Source: Mycobacterium sp. 852014-50255_SCH5639931
GTDB taxonomy: Bacteria > Actinomycetota > Actinomycetes > Mycobacteriales > Mycobacteriaceae
Direction of reading: 5' to 3'
DNA length: 64,000 nt
NCBI RefSeq assembly: GCF_001665605.1
Contig: NZ_LZSV01000033.1
Location: 1-64,000, forward strand
In this document: piece after piece, positions 41,859 to 49,182 of the stretch
Layout of the letters: every line of letters starts with the position of its first letter
Numbering within the stretch: the first letter of the stretch is position 1
Translations under genes and position numbers: made by a program
Notes under the pieces: generated by a model
Told to the model about the DNA's origin: nothing
Databases searched by the model: none
The model's input: only the letters and a program-made list of their open reading frames with translations

Positions 41859-42932
41859 GTGCGCAGGGTGATCCAGTTCTCGACAGGCAACGTCGGCCGA
41901 CACTCGCTGAAGACAATCATTGAACGGCCAGACCTCGAACTGGTCGGCGTACACGCCGCCAGCCCCGAGAAGGTCGGGCGCGACGCCGCCGACCTTTGCG
42001 GAATAAGCCAAGTCACGGGCGTTATCGCGACGGACGACATCGACGCACTCGTCGACCTACGGGCGGACTGCGTCGTCTTCACTCCGCAGGCCGAAACCCG
42101 GCCGATGGAAGTAATCGATCAGATGTCGCAATTCCTGTCCGCTGGCACCAACGTCGTTGGGAGCTCGTTGGTCTGGCTGGTGGCACCAACCTACGCGCAG
42201 GACTGGATACGGGATCCTCTGATCCGGGCGTGCGAGAAGGGCAGCTCGTCGCTATACGTCAATGGGGTCGATCCCGGTTTCTCGGCAGATACTCTCACTC
42301 ACGCAGCTCTGAGCCTGGTGACCCGTGTGCGCTCGGTGACGGTGCAAGAGATATTCGACTACGGAAACTATGACGATGCCGAGTTCACCGGTGAGGGAAT
42401 GGGCTTCAACAAGGGGCCCGACGATGATCCACCTCTGCTATTTCAGCCGGGGATCGTAGATTTCATGTGGGGCGGGCAGGTACGTAGGCTGGCCGACCTG
42501 ATGGGGATAGAGCTCGACGAAACGCGTCAGCGAACCGAAAGTTGGTACACCCCAGAGCCGATCGCATGCACGATGATGACCGTCGATCCGGGAGGTCGGG
42601 CCGCCGTTCGATTCGCTGTCGAAGGCGTCCTCAACGGGGAGCCGGTGATCACCATCGAACACGTCACTCGGCTCACAAACGCTGCAGGACCCGATTGGGT
42701 CTACCCGCCAGAAGGTCTCACCGGAGTTCACCGAGTAACCGTCGAGGGAGACCCTCGGGTGGAAATCAACACCCATGTATCTCATCCGCTGCTGGACTCC
42801 ACAGACGCCGCATGCATGTCGACCGCAGCGCGCGTCCTGAACGCGATCAACTGGGTGTGCGAAGCCCCAGCGGGCCTGGTTGCCCTGGAGGACATTCCGC
42901 CGGCGAACATGCTGCCACCCTTAGCTCAGTGA
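41859..42932 (+). CDS. 2,4-diaminopentanoate dehydrogenase / dihydrodipicolinate reductase-like protein (paralogue 3)
   Basis: A 357-residue protein very close to paralogue 1. They share FSTGNVGRHSL, RPDLELVGVHAAS, YVNGxDPGFS, EIFDYGNYDDAEFTG, MWGGQVR.LAD and HVTRLT.AA.PDW.YPPEG.TGVHRV. GTG start at 41859. The two copies lie in opposite directions about 5 kb apart, so one arose by duplication within the island. It is probably co-transcribed with the epimerase-like gene 69 bp upstream. Confidence 0.8.
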   Translation: MRRVIQFSTGNVGRHSLKTIIERPDLELVGVHAASPEKVGRDAADLCGISQVTGVIATDDIDALVDLRADCVVFTPQAETRPMEVIDQMSQFLSAGTNVVGSSLVWLVAPTYAQDWIRDPLIRACEKGSSSLYVNGVDPGFSADTLTHAALSLVTRVRSVTVQEIFDYGNYDDAEFTGEGMGFNKGPDDDPPLLFQPGIVDFMWGGQVRRLADLMGIELDETRQRTESWYTPEPIACTMMTVDPGGRAAVRFAVEGVLNGEPVITIEHVTRLTNAAGPDWVYPPEGLTGVHRVTVEGDPRVEINTHVSHPLLDSTDAACMSTAARVLNAINWVCEAPAGLVALEDIPPANMLPPLAQ

Positions 42933-42975
42933 CGCCTCACGCCTCACTCTCGCGGACCCGTGCCGGCACTTTACG

Positions 42976-42989
42976 CTGACTACAGTCAG
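42976..42989. promoter_or_regulatory. Island palindrome, copy D (CTGACTACAGTCAG)
   Basis: The best palindrome of the four: arms CTGACT/AGTCAG around AC. It lies exactly between TTTACG (42970-42975) and TATAGT (42994-42999), a promoter-like pair 18 bp apart, in front of the membrane module starting at 43025. A repressor here would block RNA polymerase. Confidence 0.75.
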
Positions 42990-43024
42990 TCTGTATAGTT
43001 CACGAGCGAACCCAATCGGCCTCG

Positions 43025-43786
43025 ATGACGCGGAGGATTGTGAACCTGCCGAAGCTGCACCAACGCACTGCCGGCGGCATCGCACGGGCCTCGGCGGAAA
43101 CCGGCGGCGCCGCAACGGGTCTGACGTTCGACGAGCACTTGGAACGGTCACAACTGGCGCAGCGTCAGGCCGACAAATGGCTTATCTCGGGCAGTCTCCT
43201 GATCGGCACCGCGGCCCTGGGCGTCTTTGGGTTGCCGCTGTTCCTCTGGGGAGTGCGATTGCTGCGCCGGGCCCAACGGGATGGGCTTTCCGTCCGTCCA
43301 ATGCTGGTCACATTGCTCGGCTACCTGGTCATCATCGACGCCGCGATCAACACTGTCGGATGGGCACTCGACCTGGTTGCAAGCCACACTCTGCTGGCCC
43401 GTGTGCTGCTGAACGGGTGGGGCAACATGTTCGACGCCGGTTACTTCTGGCACTACAACGAGCTGTGGGTCGGCGGCGCGGCCGGTCCTGGCGAAAAAGC
43501 CATGGAGGTCGGTCTCATCCTGACGGTCTTCACCATGCGAATCGCGGCGGCCATCGGCTTCCTGCAGATGAAGCGCTGGGGCCATCAGTGGATGGTCGTC
43601 ACCTGCTGGATGGGCGTGGTGATCTGGATTACCTACGTCTTCAACATGACCATGTTCGCCGACGTGCGCTTCGCCGGCGTCGTACTGCCGGTCGTCGGCT
43701 GGTGGCTCTACGACATCTTCTACATCACCCCGTTCCTGGCGATCCCCTATTTGCACACCGTCAACCGCGAACTCTTCTCCGACTGA
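43025..43786 (+). CDS. Multi-spanning membrane protein of the NorQ/NorD-associated module (copy 1)
   Basis: A 253-residue protein of no family I recognise. After a soluble N-terminus of about 50 residues come about five or six membrane spans. A well-conserved stretch near residues 135-165 reads NMFDAGYFWHYNELW then GGAAGPGEKA. Later come MKRWGHQWMVV and a final hydrophobic part ending IPYLHTVNRELF. It is about 70% identical by eye to the protein at 46529. The Asp, His and Glu residues in and around spans could bind a metal, which would suit the adjacent NorQ/NorD-like chaperones; this is inference. It follows operator D. The ATG has no good ribosome site, and a GTG at 43040 is possible. Confidence 0.72.
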   Translation: MTRRIVNLPKLHQRTAGGIARASAETGGAATGLTFDEHLERSQLAQRQADKWLISGSLLIGTAALGVFGLPLFLWGVRLLRRAQRDGLSVRPMLVTLLGYLVIIDAAINTVGWALDLVASHTLLARVLLNGWGNMFDAGYFWHYNELWVGGAAGPGEKAMEVGLILTVFTMRIAAAIGFLQMKRWGHQWMVVTCWMGVVIWITYVFNMTMFADVRFAGVVLPVVGWWLYDIFYITPFLAIPYLHTVNRELFSD

Positions 43787-43829
43787 AATGCGCGACGTGG
43801 AATCCAGTCGACAAGCCGATCGCCGGGGA

Positions 43830-43847
43830 GTCTCGGTGTACCGAGAC
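43830..43847 (+). other. Perfect hairpin between membrane gene and microprotein gene
   Basis: GTCTCGG-TGTA-CCGAGAC forms a 7-bp stem with a 4-base loop, followed by AGTTTTCG. It lies 44 bp after the copy-1 membrane gene. It could be a weak terminator or an mRNA-stabilising or processing element setting different levels of the two parts of the operon. Confidence 0.5.
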
Positions 43848-43902
43848 AGTTTTCGAGATGTCAGCACGCATCGCATGACTACGTCACCGAGGAGGTCAAA
43901 TC

Positions 43903-44007
43903 GTGGGCTATGTGTGGGAAATCCTTCGCTACGTCGCCGCGTGGGGCGGCACCGGCCTGATCATCTGGTTCTGGTATTGGCTGTTTTCCAACATCGGTAC
44001 GTTCTGA
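43903..44007 (+). CDS. 34-residue single-span membrane microprotein
   Basis: A GTG seven bases after a near-perfect GAGGAGGT ribosome site opens a frame of 34 codons. It encodes one membrane segment very rich in aromatic residues (about residues 18-30, GLIIWFWYWLF), with a Tyr/Trp-rich N-terminus. It is too short for routine gene callers. It lies between the copy-1 membrane gene and the NorD-like gene, so it may be a small subunit of the same membrane complex. Confidence 0.7.
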   Translation: MGYVWEILRYVAAWGGTGLIIWFWYWLFSNIGTF

Positions 44008-44047
44008 ACGGTGGACCCGGCCGCCGGAACGCATGGGAGTCCGGCTA

Positions 44048-45583
44048 ATGGCCGAAGATTCCCAGGCGATGGCCCTGGAACGGAGCTGCTCCGTGACGGC
44101 GGTCGCGCTCAGTGAGCAACGTCGCGAGGGCGTCCGGCTCGTCACCGGTGATCGGCGCTGCTTCGGTCTGAATGCCGCGCTCACGTTCGTTCATGTGCCC
44201 TACCCCGCGACCGGTCTCACGAACCCCGGCTGGACACGCAGAACACTGACATGCGGTGTGGCCCTTCAATGTTCACCGTCGAAAGAACGGATCACCGAAT
44301 ATCGTCTGAACGAGTTGTCCGCTCGGGAACTGCGTGCGCTCACGCTTGTCGAAGCCGGCGTCGCACTCGGCTGGATAGCATCGCGATGGCCGGGCCTGCT
44401 GCCCGAGCTGCAGCGGCTGCTCCCGGAGATCGATCCCGAACCCGGCGATATGGCCGCGGAACACATGCTCAACCGGGCAATCACGTTGGCGGCCACAGAG
44501 CAGGCATTGACGGTTCATCCACTGCTGGGCAATCTGCCGCTCGCCTACACGATGCCGCAGGGCGTGACCGACCGGTTGCGTCGCAGCTTCGGCAGGATGC
44601 CATGGACGACAACGCAAAAGCGCCTTCCGCGGCCGTACTCGGTCCCCGTCGGCGGCGACGGCGGCGTCCGCAATCCCAACCTGCCGCCGCCGAGCCGGCC
44701 CCAGGACAACGATTTCGACGTCACTCCCGAACACCGGCCCGGGATTCCCTACCCCGAATGGAACATGTGGACACAGCGATTCATGCGCGATCACGTCGCC
44801 GTGATCGAGCGTGCAGACGCCCGGCGCAGTCGCCGTCCGGTGCCCGTAGCGGTCGACGTACGGAAGTGGTTCGAAGAACACACCCATCGCGCCATGACAA
44901 ATCGCCTCGAAGACGGCTCCGACCTCGACGTCGACCAATACGTCAACCACTACATCGACCTGACCACCGGCGAAGCCAAGGAGCCGAAGATATTCCGCGA
45001 GTTGCTGCCTCGCAGCCGCGACGTCACCACCGCCGTGTTGCTCGACGGCAGTTCCTCGCTCGGGGTGCACGGCGGGCGAATCTTCCGACTGGAATTGGCC
45101 TGTGCCGACGCGCTTTCGCGCGCCATGACACTGGCGCGCGAGCGACACGGCGTCTTTGTATTCACCGGCAATACCCGCCATCGGGTCGAGGTCCATTGCC
45201 TCAAGGACTTCGAAGACCGCCGGTTCGTGGCTCCAAGCGGGCTGGGCCTGTCCACCCGCGGATACACCAGGCTCGGCGCGCCGCTGCGCCATTTGACGAG
45301 CCGGCTCCTGGCGCAGCCCTCCGAGCGTCGGCTGCTGATCGTCATCGGCGACGGCCTGATCTCCGATGAAGGCTATGAAGGCCGGTACGCCTGGGCGGAT
45401 GCCGCACACGCCGTCGAGGAGGCCAACGATGCCGGGGTGTCGACGTACTACCTCGGCGTGGGACCCACCCGCGTCGATCCCCTTCCGGAAGTGTTCGGGC
45501 CCCGGAGGTCGCAACGAATCCGACGCGTAGAGGAGCTCCCGAGGGTGTTGGCCCATGTCCATCGTGAACTGGTCACCGCATGA
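44048..45583 (+). CDS. NorD-like VWA-domain protein
   Basis: A 511-residue protein. The C-terminal von Willebrand A domain (about residues 320-505) has the metal-ion-dependent adhesion motif DGSSS (LLDGSSSLG) and the later GDGLISDEGYEGRYAWADAAHAVEEAND. The N-terminal 300 residues are helical and basic. In NorD/CbbO/CoxE proteins this layout works with an AAA+ ATPase to insert a metal into, or remodel, a client enzyme. It overlaps the ATPase gene by 4 bp, confirming a pair. The ATG at 44048 follows GGGAG by 7 bases; ATG 44033 is less likely. Confidence 0.85.
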   Translation: MAEDSQAMALERSCSVTAVALSEQRREGVRLVTGDRRCFGLNAALTFVHVPYPATGLTNPGWTRRTLTCGVALQCSPSKERITEYRLNELSARELRALTLVEAGVALGWIASRWPGLLPELQRLLPEIDPEPGDMAAEHMLNRAITLAATEQALTVHPLLGNLPLAYTMPQGVTDRLRRSFGRMPWTTTQKRLPRPYSVPVGGDGGVRNPNLPPPSRPQDNDFDVTPEHRPGIPYPEWNMWTQRFMRDHVAVIERADARRSRRPVPVAVDVRKWFEEHTHRAMTNRLEDGSDLDVDQYVNHYIDLTTGEAKEPKIFRELLPRSRDVTTAVLLDGSSSLGVHGGRIFRLELACADALSRAMTLARERHGVFVFTGNTRHRVEVHCLKDFEDRRFVAPSGLGLSTRGYTRLGAPLRHLTSRLLAQPSERRLLIVIGDGLISDEGYEGRYAWADAAHAVEEANDAGVSTYYLGVGPTRVDPLPEVFGPRRSQRIRRVEELPRVLAHVHRELVTA

Positions 45584-46389
45584 ACGCCGCCACCGATCTC
45601 TATTTCGCCAACGGCAACGAAGTTCAGCTGTTCGAGCAGGCCTTCCGCCAGCACATGCCCGTGATGCTCACCGGCCCAACGGGATGCGGCAAGACACGTT
45701 TCGTCGAGCACATGGGCCTGCTGCTGCAACGACCGGTCGTCACCATCAGTTGCCACGACGACCTCACCAGCTCCGATCTCGTCGGCCGCTTCATGGTGAC
45801 CGGTGGCGACGTGGTGTGGACCGATGGCCCGCTGACCCGGGCCGTCAAAGCCGGCGCGATCTGCTATCTCGACGAAGTCGTCGAAGCTCGCCACGACTCG
45901 TTGGCCATCCTGCATTCCCTCACCGATCACCGGCGTGCGCTGTACCTCGACCGAGCCGGCGAAGTCGCGACGGCACCGGAGGAGTTCATGCTGGTGTGTT
46001 CCTACAACCCGGCATATCGCAGCTCGCTCAAGGAGCTCAAACCGTCGTTCCGCCAGCGGTTTGTCACACTCGCGATGAGGTATCTGCCCCCCGAGCGCGA
46101 GGCCGAAGTGATTGTCGCCGAGGCCGGAATTCCCCTCACGACGGCGCGGCGGTTGGTCGAATGTGCGGTTGCCATCCGCACGGCCGACGAGGCCTTTCAC
46201 TTCGAGCCGCCGTCGACCAGGGTGTTGGTCACGGCCGCGCACTTGATCGCCGCCGGCGCAACCGAATTGGATGCAGCCGACGCGTGCATACTCGCGCCAC
46301 TGAGTACCGACGGCGCAGTCACCGACGGACTACGTGAAGTCGCGGCAGCCAGCCTGGCCGCCACCGACACCCCGAGCGCAACCCCCTGA
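45580..46389 (+). CDS. NorQ/CbbQ/NirQ-type AAA+ (MoxR group) ATPase
   Basis: A 269-residue AAA+ ATPase. Walker A GPTGCGKTRFVEHM is near residue 32, the CbbQ/NorQ hallmark CHDDLTSSDLVGRF near 58, and WTDGPLTRAVKAGAICYLDEVVEAR contains Walker B near 90-105. Sensor-type SYNPAYRSSLKELKPSFRQRF is near 147. Known relatives activate Rubisco (CbbQ) or fit non-heme iron into nitric oxide reductase (NorQ), always with a VWA partner like the one just upstream. None of those clients is encoded in this window. Confidence 0.92.
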   Translation: MNAATDLYFANGNEVQLFEQAFRQHMPVMLTGPTGCGKTRFVEHMGLLLQRPVVTISCHDDLTSSDLVGRFMVTGGDVVWTDGPLTRAVKAGAICYLDEVVEARHDSLAILHSLTDHRRALYLDRAGEVATAPEEFMLVCSYNPAYRSSLKELKPSFRQRFVTLAMRYLPPEREAEVIVAEAGIPLTTARRLVECAVAIRTADEAFHFEPPSTRVLVTAAHLIAAGATELDAADACILAPLSTDGAVTDGLREVAAASLAATDTPSATP

Positions 46390-46403
46390 GAAAGGAGCCC
46401 GGC

Positions 46404-46532
46404 ATGGACCAACAGGAACAGAAGCGCAAGAGGGCGCTCATCGTCTTCCAAATCTTCATCTACGGCTACCTGCTGGTGATGTTCGGCATCCAGCTGTACA
46501 TGTCGTTCGCCCGCGGGTGGTGGGATCTGTGA
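46404..46532 (+). CDS. 42-residue single-span membrane microprotein
   Basis: The ATG follows AAAGGAG by six bases. The peptide has a charged N-terminus (residues 1-11) and one membrane segment (about 12-33, LIVFQIFIYGYLLVMFGIQLYM), ending ARGWWDL. Its stop overlaps the GTG of the copy-2 membrane gene (GTGA), so both are made together. It is missed by ordinary gene calling because of length. It is a likely small subunit. Confidence 0.75.
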   Translation: MDQQEQKRKRALIVFQIFIYGYLLVMFGIQLYMSFARGWWDL

Positions 46533-47227
46533 ACCCTGTTGCCGCGCAGACAGCGAGCTCCGTCAGCTTCGAGGATCACCACGACGAGTCCCGCCAGGCA
46601 CAGCGCCGAGCCGACAAGTGGATGATCGTCGGCGCCGCCCTGATGGGCATGTGGGCTCCGGGGCTCATCGGGTTTCCCATCTTCATGCGTGGGGTGTGGC
46701 TGCAGCGCCAAGCGCTGCGCGCCGGCCTGTCGGTTCGGCCCATGATCGTGACGCTGATCGGTTATCTGGTCCTGATCGACGGAATGCTCAACAGTCTGGG
46801 CTGGGCGCTTGACCTGGTCGCCAACCACACCTTGATCAACCGGGTGCTGATGGTGGGGTGGGGCAACATGTTCGATGCCGGCTACTTCTGGCACTACAAC
46901 GAGCTCTGGATCGGCGGTGCGGCTGGACCGGGCGAGAAGGCCTATGTGGCAGGGCTGATCCTCACGGTGTTCTCCATGCGGGTGGCCGCGGCGATCGGGT
47001 TTCTACAGATGAAGCGGTGGGGCCATCAGTGGATGGTCGTCACCTGCTGGATGGGCGTGGTGATCTGGTCCGCCTACGTGTTCAACATGACCATGTTCGC
47101 CGACGTGCGCTACGCCGGCGTCGTATTCCCGGTCATCGGCTGGTGGCTCTACGACATCTTCTACATCACCCCTTTCCTCGCCATCCCCTACCTGCACACC
47201 GTCAACCGCGAAATCTTCACCGACTAG
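46529..47227 (+). CDS. Multi-spanning membrane protein of the NorQ/NorD-associated module (copy 2)
   Basis: A 232-residue paralogue of the protein at 43025. Spans are predicted at about 32-55, 72-97, 139-161, 167-190 and 196-222, with a less hydrophobic one at about 105-125. The strongest conservation with copy 1 is NMFDAGYFWHYNELW, AAGPGEKA, GFLQMKRWGHQWMVVTCWMGVVIW and FNMTMFADVR. Next is GWWLYDIFYITPFLAIPYLHTVNRE. The two differ mainly in the N-terminal tail. The GTG start is coupled to the 42-residue microprotein. Possible metal ligands are Asp116, His122 and Glu125; the family and function are unknown to me. Confidence 0.78.
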   Translation: MNPVAAQTASSVSFEDHHDESRQAQRRADKWMIVGAALMGMWAPGLIGFPIFMRGVWLQRQALRAGLSVRPMIVTLIGYLVLIDGMLNSLGWALDLVANHTLINRVLMVGWGNMFDAGYFWHYNELWIGGAAGPGEKAYVAGLILTVFSMRVAAAIGFLQMKRWGHQWMVVTCWMGVVIWSAYVFNMTMFADVRYAGVVFPVIGWWLYDIFYITPFLAIPYLHTVNREIFTD

Positions 47228-47245
47228 GTCTTAAGGAGCAGTGCC

Positions 47246-47677
47246 ATGACCGCACCGTCGCCCACCGAAGAACACGGCCCCACTGCGGATCTCGAGCCCG
47301 GGACCACACCGTATTACGCACGCATGCACAAATGGATCAAGCGGGCCGTCTTGGTGTGCCTGGTGGCACTGGTGCTCGAAGGCGCGTTCACGTTGCCGTT
47401 CATGGCCGTCTATTACGGCTACCCCACGCTTAGCCTCACCCAAATCTGCAGCGAGTTGCTCAAGATTCGCTACTCCAACGACACCCTGGAGTGCAAGTAT
47501 CCGTACCCGCCCTTCGGGCCGCCGGAGGGCGCCGAGGGCAAGGCCACCGCGCAGGACGTGTGGGGCATCCAGCCGATACCGAAATACCACAGGCTCGGGT
47601 TCCGCGAACTCGTCAAGATCCACAACGACAGGCTCGCTCGCCAGGCCGCCCAACAGCACACGGCGCCGCACCCGTGA
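47246..47677 (+). CDS. Single-span membrane protein of the module, unknown family
   Basis: A 143-residue protein with a soluble N-terminus, one membrane segment (about residues 33-56, AVLVCLVALVLEGAFTLPFMAVYY) and a C-terminal domain of about 85 residues. That domain contains two Cys (ICSELL...LECKYPYPPFGPP) that could pair outside the cell. There is no CxxCH heme motif, so it is not a NorC-type cytochrome. It lies 18 bp after the copy-2 membrane gene and overlaps the next gene by 4 bp. It is probably an accessory subunit. Confidence 0.72.
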   Translation: MTAPSPTEEHGPTADLEPGTTPYYARMHKWIKRAVLVCLVALVLEGAFTLPFMAVYYGYPTLSLTQICSELLKIRYSNDTLECKYPYPPFGPPEGAEGKATAQDVWGIQPIPKYHRLGFRELVKIHNDRLARQAAQQHTAPHP

Positions 47678-48726
47678 GCTATCGGGTCGTTCAGTGGACG
47701 ACGGGCAACGTCGGCAAGAGTTCGGTGCGCGCGATCGCCGCAAACCCCACGCTGGAGCTCGTCGGGTGTTACGCCTGGTCGCCGGAGAAGGTCGGCCGCG
47801 ATGTCGGCGAGCTGTGCGGGATTGAACCGCTCGATGTGAAGGCCACCAACGACATTGACGCGCTGCTCGCGCTCAAGCCGGACTGTGTGGTCTACAACCC
47901 GATGTTCGCCGATGTCGACGAGCTGGTCCGCATCCTCGAAGCGGGCATCAATGTGGTGGGTACGGCGGGGTTCGTCACCGGCCACTTCCTCGGCACGGGA
48001 CGCGATCGCATCGCCGAGGCCTGTAGGCAAGGCGGGTCGACCATTTTCGGCAGCGGCATCAACCCCGGTTTCATCCAACTGTTCGCCATCGTGTCGGCGG
48101 GCCTCTCGGACCGAGTGGACAAGGTGTCCATGCTGGAATCCGCTGACACCACCATCTACAACTCCCCCGAGACCGAAATACCGATGGGCTTCGGCTATCC
48201 CATCGACCAGGCAGATCTGCCGGCCATCACCGAGAAGGGGTCCGGTGTCTTCCGGGACGCTGTGCTGCTGATCGCCGACGCTCTCGGTGTGGAGCTCGAC
48301 GAAGTGCGTTGCGAGGTCGCGTATGCCGAGACCACCGAGGACCTTGAGCTACCCGGCGACTGGACGATTGCAAAAGGATGTGTCGCCGGCGTAGACGTCC
48401 GGTGGAAAGGAATGTTCGCCGGCCGCGAGATCATTGAGATCCGCGGGCGATGGCGCAAGGGTCAAACACTGGAACCGGATTGGCCGCTGGACATGGGCTA
48501 CACCATCGAGGTGCAAGGCCAGCCGACGATCAAGACGACGCTGAGCTTCCTTCCGCCGCCAGACTTTCAGGGTGAGACGTTGGACGACTACATCATGTTG
48601 GGCCTCACCATCACCGCCATGCCGGCGATAACCGCGATACCCGCCGTCGTCGGCGCTCCACCGGGCATCGCCACCTACAACGACCTGCCCCTGCTCCTCC
48701 CGCGCGGAGTCTTGAAAACCAGTTGA
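47674..48726 (+). CDS. 2,4-diaminopentanoate dehydrogenase / dihydrodipicolinate reductase-like protein (paralogue 4)
   Basis: A 350-residue member of the island's reductase-like family. The Rossmann start is VVQWTTGNVGKSSVRAI near residue 4, then ELVGCYAWSPEKVGRDVGELCG. Later come GSGINPGFIQLF, the domain ending PAVVGAPPGIATYNDLPLLLPRG, and LPDWT-type strands. GTG start overlapping the upstream membrane gene stop (GTGA). Its coupling to the NorQ/NorD membrane module ties this oxidoreductase family to that system. Confidence 0.8.
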   Translation: MSYRVVQWTTGNVGKSSVRAIAANPTLELVGCYAWSPEKVGRDVGELCGIEPLDVKATNDIDALLALKPDCVVYNPMFADVDELVRILEAGINVVGTAGFVTGHFLGTGRDRIAEACRQGGSTIFGSGINPGFIQLFAIVSAGLSDRVDKVSMLESADTTIYNSPETEIPMGFGYPIDQADLPAITEKGSGVFRDAVLLIADALGVELDEVRCEVAYAETTEDLELPGDWTIAKGCVAGVDVRWKGMFAGREIIEIRGRWRKGQTLEPDWPLDMGYTIEVQGQPTIKTTLSFLPPPDFQGETLDDYIMLGLTITAMPAITAIPAVVGAPPGIATYNDLPLLLPRGVLKTS

Positions 48727-48745
48727 AGAGAAAGCCGGGCCTTCC

Positions 48746-49168
48746 ATGACTGCAAAGCAGGAACCGTCGCTGCACCACGTCGTCTTCGCCGTGGCGCCGG
48801 AACGGCACGCCGTCGCGGCGCAAATTTTCAGCGATCTGGGATTCGTCTTCGAGCCCCTTCAGCTGACCGAGCTCGGCTTGGACATCCACCTCGACTGGAG
48901 TCGAGGTATCGAGCTGATCAGCCCGATACCCGGGTCGACCGGGCAGGTAGCCGGCGCGGTGACTGAGTTCCTGCAACGTCACGGCGACGGCGTGTACACC
49001 GTGGTTATCGGAGTGCCGGATGCCTCTTCTGCTGACGCTGTGGCCGAGCGCTACGGTGCGACAACGCGATTCCGGCAGCACTTCGAGGGCGAGGGTTCCT
49101 ACCTCGACGAAAACGACGTGTCGATCCTGGGCCTGCCGCTGACGTTCCTGGCAACCAATATTCCGTGA
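48746..49168 (+). CDS. VOC (glyoxalase/bleomycin-resistance fold) family protein
   Basis: A 140-residue single VOC-fold protein: HHVVFAVAPERHAVAAQIFSDLGF at about residues 9-32 and GIELISPIPGSTGQVA near 55. A second half ends LGLPLTFLATNIP. A His at the start of the first strand and Glu57 are possible metal ligands. VOC proteins include isomerases, epimerases and dioxygenases; which this is cannot be told. It sits between the reductase-like gene and a P450 in one operon. Confidence 0.75.
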   Translation: MTAKQEPSLHHVVFAVAPERHAVAAQIFSDLGFVFEPLQLTELGLDIHLDWSRGIELISPIPGSTGQVAGAVTEFLQRHGDGVYTVVIGVPDASSADAVAERYGATTRFRQHFEGEGSYLDENDVSILGLPLTFLATNIP

Positions 49169-49182
49169 TCGGGGACAGCAAC

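Noticed and set aside
43025..47227. Copper membrane monooxygenase (AmoC/PmoC) subunits
   Set aside because: The span number and a WGH motif are superficially similar, but the Asp-x3-His...His metal pattern and AmoA/AmoB partners are missing.
47246..47677. Possible NorC-like cytochrome beside NorQ/NorD
   Set aside because: It has one membrane span and two Cys but no CxxCH heme motif, and no NorB-type 12-span protein is present, so this is not a nitric oxide reductase operon.
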